From Bacteroidales bacterium (GTDB lineage Bacteria > Bacteroidota > Bacteroidia > Bacteroidales > UBA932): DNA of 10,421 nucleotides. The stretch lies in NCBI GenBank assembly GCA_016291185.1, contig JAEFAI010000049.1, positions 1-10,421 of the forward strand. Reading direction: 5' to 3'. The notes under the pieces were generated by a model. That model ran no database searches, was not told the origin of the DNA, and saw nothing but the letters and a program-made list of their open reading frames with translations. Numbering within the stretch: the first letter of the stretch is position 1; every line of letters starts with the position of its first letter. Below are positions 1-5,176 of the stretch, piece after piece. The translations under genes and the position numbers were made by a program.

Positions 1-114
1 TTCCTCAGCGCTGCCTATATAGGCAAATACGCCGTCCTTTACATATGCAGCCTTGGCAAGGGGGCGCTTTTTATCCACCGTGATGATGTTGCCAAGAATA
101 AGTGACTTTTTCAT
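1..114 (-). CDS. Amidohydrolase-like protein, N-terminal fragment (cut by window edge)
   Basis: The minus strand opens with ATG at 114-112 and stays open for 38 codons to the left edge, so only the N-terminus is visible. It begins MKKSLILGNIITVD and continues with a VKDGVFAYIGSAEE stretch. This is the usual start of metal-dependent amidohydrolases: a small N-terminal beta-sandwich with a 'G(N/K)I.TVD' strand followed by 'A..VKDG.(I/F).(Y/A)(I/V)G'. It lines up without gaps with residues 6-40 of the neighbouring amidohydrolase at 131-1786, sharing the VKDG-F-Y-G pattern, so the two look like tandem paralogues. Only 16 bases separate the upstream stop from this start, implying co-transcription. 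No signal peptide is visible, so the product is probably cytoplasmic. The metal-binding HxH motif lies outside the window; substrate and intactness cannot be judged. Confidence 0.7.
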   Translation of the reverse strand, partial: MKKSLILGNIITVDKKRPLAKAAYVKDGVFAYIGSAEE

Positions 115-130
115 AATGATCCAGGATCTT

Positions 131-1786
131 TTAATTCACCTTCTTTCCGTTGATAAACACATCCGTCGGCGCGTTGTGGCTGAAGCCCTCGTGTTCTGCC
201 GTCAGGAGGTCATTCTCGAACACCAGGAAGTCGGCGTCCTTGCCCACTTCGATGGAGCCCTTCTTCGCCTCGATGCCCAGCTGCTTGGCGCCGTTGATGG
301 TGTAGCCGATGAGCATTTCCTCTGCGCTCATCCTTTCCTCTGCCGGCGGATTGAGCAAGGGAGAAATGCAGTACGCAGGGACATTGGTCTTCTCCGTGAT
401 GGTGCGGGTCATACCGATCTCCATCCCCAGATAGGGGCTCCAGGTGGTGAAGTCACCGTAGGCCACGTTGTCGCTGGACCAGGCCACCAGGGCGCCGGTG
501 TTCCAGACCGTCTTGCAGCGGTACATGTGCGTGGCACGCTTCTCCCCCAGCATGGGGGTCAGCACGCCCGGGCCGCCGCCGTTATGCCACCAGGGGGTAT
601 AATTCGCGAATACGCCCAGCTTGGCAAAGCGCGTGAGGTCTTCGTCGGCCTGCACCTCCAGGTGGGCGCAGGTGACCTTGACATGGTACTTGTCTCCCAA
701 TTCCTTCCGGGCCAGCTCTACGCCGTCCAGGATCACGCGGGACGCTGCAGCGCCGACGGTGTGGACGTGAAGGTCAAGGCCGGCCTCGTTGAGGGCCTTG
801 AGGATTTCGGCCACCTGAGCGGGGTTGAAGGCGGTCGTACCCGTGGCGCCGGTGTCCACATAAGGTTCTACCTGAGCCGCGGTCTCAATCTTGAGGGTAC
901 CGTCCATGAAGATCTTCAAGGTGTGCACCTTCAGGTGTTCCGTGTTGAACTTGCGGTTGAAGCGCTTCACTTCCCCGATGGCTTCGTGCATCCGGCTGGG
1001 CCGGGTGAGCACGTAGCATCCGTCTATGTAGATGGGCAGTTTTCCTTGCTTGTCCATTTTGGCCAGACACTCATACATCCACTCGTGGACGAGGTTGTGC
1101 TCCGGGAAACCGGCGTCAAAGACCGCGCTCACGCCTGCCTGTTTGGAAAACTCTATCCAGCGCGAAACCGAGGCAACAATCTGCTCTTCCGTCAGATCGT
1201 TTGCGCCATCGAAGAGGATGGGCCAGCTGGCAGTTTCGAACGAGTTGCCGGTCACGTGCCCGTCCTTGCGGACATAATATGCCAGTCCGGGCACCGGGTC
1301 CGGCGTGTCGTCGAAGATACCCATCCGTCTCAAGACCCTGGAATTCACCCAGTTGCTATGGCACTCCCCTTCCAGGAGGATGAGCTCGGCGTCGGGGCAA
1401 ACTTTGTCCAGATCCTTCTTGGTGATCTCTTCCCCTTTCAGATAGTGGCGTTCCACTAAAAACCTGTAGCATTTCTCTCCGGGGTGTTCCTTGATGTAGG
1501 CCGACATGAAATCCATGGCGCCCTGCTTGCCGTCGGGCTCGAAACGTACGCCCAGATCCACGTAGTCAAAAGCGACACCGATGGTCACGTGCACGTGGCT
1601 GTCGATGATGCCGGGCATGATGAACTTGCCGCCGAGGTCCGTGACCTCACCCTCGAAATCAGCCAGGCCGGCCTCATCGCCCACATAAACGAATTTGCCG
1701 TCTTTCACCGCCAGGGCGGTGGCCTGCGGATTCTTCTGGTTGGAGGTAAAGATTTTTGCGTTTTTAATAATGTGGTCAGTTTTCAT
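131..1786 (-). CDS. Amidohydrolase family 3 (YtcJ-like) metal-dependent hydrolase
   Basis: Complete 551-residue protein, close to the usual length of YtcJ-like amidohydrolases. The N- and C-terminal strands form the small beta-sandwich (about 1-57 and 505-551, ending with TDVFINGKKV). The TIM-barrel holds the expected metal and active-site residues: D-S-H64-V-H66 after strand 1, H143 in ECHSN, K291 in LKIFMDG (equivalent to KxFxDG, possibly carboxylated), H340/H342 in LHVHTVG, H375 in CAHLE and D439 in WSSDN. No signal peptide or membrane segment is seen, so it should act in the cytosol on an amide, imide or related C-N bond. Family members range from formamide deformylases to uncharacterised enzymes, and the substrate cannot be told from sequence. 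The gene follows a membrane-protein gene by 45 bases and is followed after 16 bases by a second amidohydrolase start. The start at 1786 is chosen because the typical N-terminal strand begins directly after it. Confidence 0.9.
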   Translation of the reverse strand: MKTDHIIKNAKIFTSNQKNPQATALAVKDGKFVYVGDEAGLADFEGEVTDLGGKFIMPGIIDSHVHVTIGVAFDYVDLGVRFEPDGKQGAMDFMSAYIKEHPGEKCYRFLVERHYLKGEEITKKDLDKVCPDAELILLEGECHSNWVNSRVLRRMGIFDDTPDPVPGLAYYVRKDGHVTGNSFETASWPILFDGANDLTEEQIVASVSRWIEFSKQAGVSAVFDAGFPEHNLVHEWMYECLAKMDKQGKLPIYIDGCYVLTRPSRMHEAIGEVKRFNRKFNTEHLKVHTLKIFMDGTLKIETAAQVEPYVDTGATGTTAFNPAQVAEILKALNEAGLDLHVHTVGAAASRVILDGVELARKELGDKYHVKVTCAHLEVQADEDLTRFAKLGVFANYTPWWHNGGGPGVLTPMLGEKRATHMYRCKTVWNTGALVAWSSDNVAYGDFTTWSPYLGMEIGMTRTITEKTNVPAYCISPLLNPPAEERMSAEEMLIGYTINGAKQLGIEAKKGSIEVGKDADFLVFENDLLTAEHEGFSHNAPTDVFINGKKVN

Positions 1787-1807
1787 GGCTTTAGCGTTTT
1801 AGTTTTA

Positions 1808-1823
1808 TTAGTCAGTTAGTTAG
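1808..1823. repeat. Short tetranucleotide tandem repeat (four TTAG-like units)
   Basis: The 45-base gap between the membrane-protein gene and the amidohydrolase contains TTAG-TCAG-TTAG-TTAG on the plus strand (CTAA-CTAA-CTGA-CTAA on the transcribed minus strand). It lies 22 to 37 bases before the amidohydrolase start codon. Four units, one imperfect, is short; it may simply be AT-rich leader sequence of the kind common before Bacteroidota start codons. Confidence 0.4.
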
Positions 1824-1831
1824 TTTTTGCA

Positions 1832-2389
1832 TCATTGGTTTGTCTCCTTGACGAAACAGGCTACGAGACCATAACTGATGGTCGGACGGATCCAGATTTC
1901 CACGAGCATATAGTTGGTGTATTCGTTGGCGGCCTCCAGGGCGATATCGACATTATAGAGGATCGCGATGGCCAGGTCGATGACGAAAATCATCCACAGG
2001 TTGCCCTTGGAATAGGTTTTCCATTCCTTGCGGGAGTAGAAGAAGGTGAGCAGCAGGAGCAGCGCCACGGACAGGACGAGGGTCGCCAGATGGATGCCGT
2101 AATAGGCCAGTTGGGGCGGGAACAGGATGTCGCGCAGCAGGATGGCGACACCGATGCACACGGAGCACCAGTAGTTGAACTGTTGCGTGGAGAGGCGGTA
2201 CTGGAAGAAGTACATTCCCATCATCACCAGACAGGCGATGTAGAGCAGATTGAGTACCAGTTCGGGCCAGGTCTGGCTCAGGCCGAAGTGCAACACGCCG
2301 TAGAGCATCACCCCGACAGAGAGGATCGCGGCAACAGCGGTAACACCAACATCGAAGATCGAAGATGTCTTCTTAAATCTGATTTCCAT
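1832..2389 (-). CDS. Uncharacterised multi-pass membrane protein
   Basis: 185 residues, starting at ATG 2389 and ending with TGA at 1834-1832. I do not recognise a family. The protein is strongly hydrophobic, with probable membrane segments at about residues 12-34, 42-62, 72-90, 95-117 and 131-149, and perhaps a weaker one at 163-181. The loops are short, with basic or mixed stretches after segments 2 and 4 (QYRLSTQQ; YSRKEWKTYSKGN). The N-terminus (MEIRFKKTSS) is basic and likely cytoplasmic. Three charged or polar residues lie in or next to membrane segments: R86 and D87 in LLRDILF, and D138. It is the first gene of an apparent unit with two amidohydrolases, so a role in uptake, sensing or anchoring linked to them is possible, but this rests on position only. 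A -7 box lies upstream at 2504-2511. Confidence 0.72.
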   Translation of the reverse strand: MEIRFKKTSSIFDVGVTAVAAILSVGVMLYGVLHFGLSQTWPELVLNLLYIACLVMMGMYFFQYRLSTQQFNYWCSVCIGVAILLRDILFPPQLAYYGIHLATLVLSVALLLLLTFFYSRKEWKTYSKGNLWMIFVIDLAIAILYNVDIALEAANEYTNYMLVEIWIRPTISYGLVACFVKETNQ

Positions 2390-2422
2390 AATCAGTTATT
2401 AGTTCTAAATACTTGATGGGAC

Positions 2423-2437
2423 ACCCGTATAACGGGT
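2423..2437. promoter_or_regulatory. Perfect 6-bp inverted repeat in leader of membrane-protein gene
   Basis: ACCCGT (2423-2428), spacer ATA, ACGGGT (2432-2437). It lies 34-48 bases upstream of the start codon at 2389 and inside the predicted 5' leader. No T-run follows on the minus strand, so it does not look like a terminator. It could be an operator half-site pair or a small leader hairpin. Function is inferred only. Confidence 0.35.
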
Positions 2438-2503
2438 ATCTATCACAAGACCGCCCATGTTGGCAAGACGGATCTATGTGATTAGCTCATGGGTTATTAC
2501 GCC

Positions 2504-2511
2504 CAAAGATA
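2504..2511 (-). promoter_or_regulatory. Bacteroidota-type -7 promoter box, TATCTTTG
   Basis: The minus strand reads TATCTTTG, a full match to the Bacteroidota -7 consensus TAnnTTTG. It sits in the 160-base gap between the helicase stop (2550) and the membrane-protein start (2389). The -33 element is weak: GTTCC at 2534-2530 is at about the right distance but lacks the preferred TTTG/TTG. Transcription would start near 2498 and give a leader of about 110 bases carrying the small inverted repeat at 2423-2437. Confidence 0.5.
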
Positions 2512-2549
2512 AGAATAATTCTTTACTTTGGAACGGGGAGGAGCAAAAA

Positions 2550-5105
2550 TTAGGCGTTCAGCGGGCGGAGTTTGGCGTATTTGAGCAGCAGGAGCTTCTC
2601 GCCGTGGTCGTCGAAGCGGATCTTGGCCTTCATCTCGGGGGCGCGACCGGAGAGTTCGAGGATCGTGCCCGCGCCGAAGCGGTTATGTTCTATCCGCTGA
2701 CCCACGGTCAGCTCCGTCATCGGGACACCAACGAAATTGGCGTCGGCTAGCGCCCGGCCGGCGAGGGAGCCAGCTTGCCCCCGACCGGGTTCGGACTGCG
2801 TCCTCATCCCTCCCACAGCCTGCGGCTGCGGGCCCCGCCCATTTACGAAGCCATGGGCGGCTACGCCCGCCGGGGGCAACTGGCTCCCCCTTTCCCTTCG
2901 CTCATATTGCACTTGCGAGGATCGCCCGTAGCTCTGCCAGTCGGAGGCACTGGTGCGTGAGCGCCGGTCCGCGTTAGCGGATACCCGGCCATCCCCCTTG
3001 AGGGGGCGCAGGGGGTGATAAGGATCCGAAGGACCGTTTTGGCGAAGGCCAAAACGGTCGAGGCGGCCGCCGGTGAAACGGCTGCCGAAGCCGCCCCATT
3101 CGTGCGTCACGCCGGCATTGTCGAAATCGGCGTCCTCCAGCGGGTTCTCGATATAGCGCGGATCAATCTCCTTGATGAAGCGCGACGGAGCATTCGATTC
3201 GTGCTTGCCGTTGCGCATGCGCGTCCCGGCGAAGGACAGGCGCACGGCCTTCTTGGCGCGCGTCATCGCGACGTAGAAGAGCCGCCGTTCTTCTTCGACT
3301 TCCGTCTTCGCCGACAGCATCGACACGCTCGGGAAAAGATTCTCCTCCATCCCGGCCACGAACACGTACGGGAACTCCAGGCCCTTCGAAGAGTGGGCCG
3401 TCATCAGCGCTACCTTATTATTGGTATCTTCGTCCTCGCTCACATCGACGTTGCTGAGCAGGGAAACATTCTCCAGGAAGTCGTCCAGCGTGAAGACGCC
3501 GACCTCTCCCCCTTCGGCCTCGTAGTCCTCGGCCTCTTCTTTCCGCTCTTCGACGAACTGCGCCACACTGTTGATGAGCTCCTCGAGGTTCGCTACGCGC
3601 GACAGGCCCTCGATGGAGGTATCGAGCTTGTAGAAGGCGTACAGGCCGCTCTCGTCGGCAATGCGCTTCGCCAGTTCCCAGGCGTCGGTCGTCGGCACGA
3701 GCCCCGAAAGCTTGAGGATCATCTCGCAGAACGGCTGTACCTTGGGCACCTCGCGCGCGGCCTGGAAGAGCGGCCAGCCCTGCTGGCGTGCCACAGCCTC
3801 GATCGCCTCGATCGCTTTGTCTCCGATGCCGCGGGCGGGTTTGTTGACCACCCGGCGGAAGGATTCGTCGTCGCGCGGGTTGACAACCAGCTTGAAGTAG
3901 GCCATCATGTCCTTGACCTCGGCGCGGTCGAAGAAGGAATTGCCCGAGTATATCATATAAGGAATATTGCGCCGGCGGAGCTGCTCCTCCAGCGCACGGG
4001 ACTGCGCGTTCGTGCGGTACAGGATGGCGAAATCCTGGTACTGCGCCCGTGCCGTACGCATCCGGTCCAGAATCTCAGAGACGATCATCACCGCCTCCTC
4101 CGTCTCGGTGTAGGCCTTCAGCAGGCGGATCGGCTCCCCGTCCTCACCCACGGCGTAGCATTCCTTCGGGATGCGCCCCTCGTTATGGGCGATGAGCGAA
4201 TTGGCGGCGTCCACGATGACCTGTGTGGAGCGGTAGTTGCGCTCCAGGCGGAAGATCTTACACTCGGGATAATCCTTCTTGAAGCTGAGGATATTCTCGA
4301 TGCGCGCGCCGCGGAAGGCGTAGATGGACTGACTGTCGTCACCCACCACGCAAATGTTGCGGTGACGCTGGGCCAACTTCTTCAGAATCAGGTACTGCGC
4401 CTGGTTCGTGTCCTGGTACTCATCCACCATCAAGTGCGTGAAGCGCTTGGAAATAGCCTCGAGCGCCTCGGGGTTGTCCCGCAGCAAGTAGTTCATATTC
4501 AGCAGGATGTCATCAAAATCCATCACCCCGCTCTGCTTGAGCTTCTCCTGATAGCGCTGATAGACCTCCCCCAGACGCGGCCGCTTGGCGTGGAAGTCCT
4601 GCGTCTGGAGCTCCTGGGCGGCCTGGTAGGCCGTGTAGGTGATCAGGTTATTCTTTGCCATCGAGATGCGGGAAAGCACCTCGCGCGGCTTGTAGATCTT
4701 GTCGTCGAGTCCCATCTCCTTCACGCAGGCCTTGATCGCGCTCTGCGAGTCGGACGTATCATAGATGGTGAAATTGGTCGGATAGCCCAGCGATTCCGCA
4801 TACTCGCGCAGGAAACGCACGAAGACGGCATGGAAGGTTCCCATCACCACGCGCCGCACATTCCCGTCGCCCACCATCGCCGCGATCCTTTCCTTCATTT
4901 CGCCGGCCGCCTTCTTTGTAAAGGTCAGTGCCAGAATTCGCGCATCTGCTTGTAATGCCAGAATATACGCCACCCGGCTGGTCAGCACGCGGGTTTTCCC
5001 GGATCCCGCTCCCGCCACGATTAGCACCGGCCCGTCCACCTGGCAGACGGCTCTCTTCTGCTCCTCGTTCAATTCTTCCAAAATCGTGTTCACTTTATCC
5101 AACAT
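2550..5105 (-). CDS. UvrD/PcrA-type SF1A 3'-5' DNA helicase with expanded C-terminal linker
   Basis: 851 residues. ATP-dependent DNA-unwinding enzyme of the UvrD/PcrA/Rep family, acting in nucleotide excision repair and replication restart. Motifs in order: Q-motif LNEEQKRAV (12-20), Walker A AGAGSGKT (31-38), Ia TFTKKAA (61-67), Ib GTFHAVFVRFLR (89-100), II VDEYQDTN (227-234), III VGDDSQSIYAFRGA (254-267), IV LERNYRS (287-293), V MTAHSSKGLEFPYVF (568-582), VI VEEERRLFYVAMTRA (603-617). Residues about 799-849 (VGQRIEHNRFGAGTI...FDDHGEKLLLLKYAKLRPL) match the Tudor-like C-terminal domain that contacts RNA polymerase in PcrA/UvrD. Between core and tail, residues about 670-798 form a long, low-complexity R/G/S/Q/P-rich linker; I estimate the protein to be some 70-100 residues longer than typical relatives. 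The DNA of that linker is unusually rich in hairpins (separate entry). Frame stays open and the tail domain is intact, so the gene appears functional. Whether to name it pcrA or uvrD is left open. Divergent from nqrA across 71 bases. Confidence 0.95.
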   Translation of the reverse strand: MLDKVNTILEELNEEQKRAVCQVDGPVLIVAGAGSGKTRVLTSRVAYILALQADARILALTFTKKAAGEMKERIAAMVGDGNVRRVVMGTFHAVFVRFLREYAESLGYPTNFTIYDTSDSQSAIKACVKEMGLDDKIYKPREVLSRISMAKNNLITYTAYQAAQELQTQDFHAKRPRLGEVYQRYQEKLKQSGVMDFDDILLNMNYLLRDNPEALEAISKRFTHLMVDEYQDTNQAQYLILKKLAQRHRNICVVGDDSQSIYAFRGARIENILSFKKDYPECKIFRLERNYRSTQVIVDAANSLIAHNEGRIPKECYAVGEDGEPIRLLKAYTETEEAVMIVSEILDRMRTARAQYQDFAILYRTNAQSRALEEQLRRRNIPYMIYSGNSFFDRAEVKDMMAYFKLVVNPRDDESFRRVVNKPARGIGDKAIEAIEAVARQQGWPLFQAAREVPKVQPFCEMILKLSGLVPTTDAWELAKRIADESGLYAFYKLDTSIEGLSRVANLEELINSVAQFVEERKEEAEDYEAEGGEVGVFTLDDFLENVSLLSNVDVSEDEDTNNKVALMTAHSSKGLEFPYVFVAGMEENLFPSVSMLSAKTEVEEERRLFYVAMTRAKKAVRLSFAGTRMRNGKHESNAPSRFIKEIDPRYIENPLEDADFDNAGVTHEWGGFGSRFTGGRLDRFGLRQNGPSDPYHPLRPLKGDGRVSANADRRSRTSASDWQSYGRSSQVQYERRERGSQLPPAGVAAHGFVNGRGPQPQAVGGMRTQSEPGRGQAGSLAGRALADANFVGVPMTELTVGQRIEHNRFGAGTILELSGRAPEMKAKIRFDDHGEKLLLLKYAKLRPLNA
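2765..3059. repeat. Palindromic, multi-hairpin repeat-like element inside helicase linker
   Basis: This 295-base stretch encodes helicase residues about 683-781 and is a chain of inverted repeats unlike the rest of the gene. Seen directly: an 18/17-base arm pair at 2765-2782 and 2872-2888 with one bulge; inside it CAGCC-TGC-GGCTG (2816-2828) and an 8-bp stem CCGCCCAT/ATGGGCGG (2835-2842 with 2853-2860); CCAGT/ACTGG (2937-2941 with 2949-2953); a nested stem GCCGG-TCCGC/GCGGA-CCGGC with a 3-base bulge (2963-2972 with 2977-2989); CCCCCT/AGGGGG (2993-2998 with 3001-3006); and a perfect 12-bp stem (3032-3043 with 3048-3059). The element keeps the helicase frame open. Known comparison: Rickettsia palindromic elements insert in frame in protein genes. 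Inference: a similar dispersed element expanded a tolerant disordered linker here. True ends and copy number are unknown. Confidence 0.6.
3032..3059. repeat. Perfect 12-bp stem-loop within coding sequence
   Basis: Left arm GACCGTTTTGGC (3032-3043), 4-base loop, right arm GCCAAAACGGTC (3048-3059). It is the strongest simple hairpin in the window and lies at the promoter-proximal edge of the helicase linker (it encodes D683-P692, within LDRFGLRQNGP). No T-run follows on the minus strand, so an intrinsic terminator is unlikely. It could be the terminal hairpin of the repeat element. Confidence 0.75.
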
Positions 5106-5133
5106 AGCGGCACGAAATTACAAAAAAAAGTGG

Positions 5134-5141
5134 TATCTTCG
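5134..5141 (+). promoter_or_regulatory. Probable -7 box of the nqr operon promoter, TATCTTCG
   Basis: TATCTTCG matches 7 of 8 positions of the Bacteroidota -7 box TAnnTTTG and is preceded by an A-tract (5122-5129). It lies in the 71-base gap between the divergent helicase and nqrA. Transcription would start near 5148, giving a leader of about 30 bases. No clear -33 TTTG is visible at the expected distance. Confidence 0.5.
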
Positions 5142-5161
5142 CGTCGCGATTTGCGAAAACT

Positions 5162-5173
5162 TATAACGTTATA
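5162..5173. promoter_or_regulatory. 12-bp perfect palindrome TATAACGTTATA just before nqrA
   Basis: TATAACGTTATA is a perfect palindrome ending 3 bases before the nqrA ATG (5177). It covers the translation-initiation region and lies about 20 bases after the -7 box. It might be a regulator binding site, or it could modulate initiation; AT-rich sequence here is also normal for Bacteroidota, so chance is possible. Confidence 0.35.
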
Positions 5174-5176
5174 TTC

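Noticed and set aside
53..1459. 468-codon open frame on the plus strand opposite the amidohydrolase
   Set aside because: No family features; the minus-strand gene has all metal-binding residues of amidohydrolase family 3.
2390..2549. Terminator after the helicase
   Set aside because: No stable hairpin followed by a T-run on the minus strand; only a 3-bp stem is visible near 2491-2504.
3032..3059. Intrinsic terminator
   Set aside because: The stem is strong, but no U-run follows on either strand and it lies in the middle of a coding sequence.
2750..3060. Frameshift or assembly join within the helicase
   Set aside because: The frame is open throughout and the C-terminal domain continues in the same frame, so an in-frame insertion explains the odd stretch better. 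A chimeric assembly cannot be fully excluded without reads.
3015..4955. 646-codon open frame on the plus strand opposite the helicase
   Set aside because: It mirrors the GC-rich codon pattern of the helicase. The translation has no recognisable domain, while the minus strand shows every helicase motif.
5113..5120. -7 box (TAATTTCG on the minus strand) for the helicase
   Set aside because: It is a 7-of-8 match but lies so close to the start codon that the mRNA would be almost leaderless, and no -33 element is visible; too weak to annotate.
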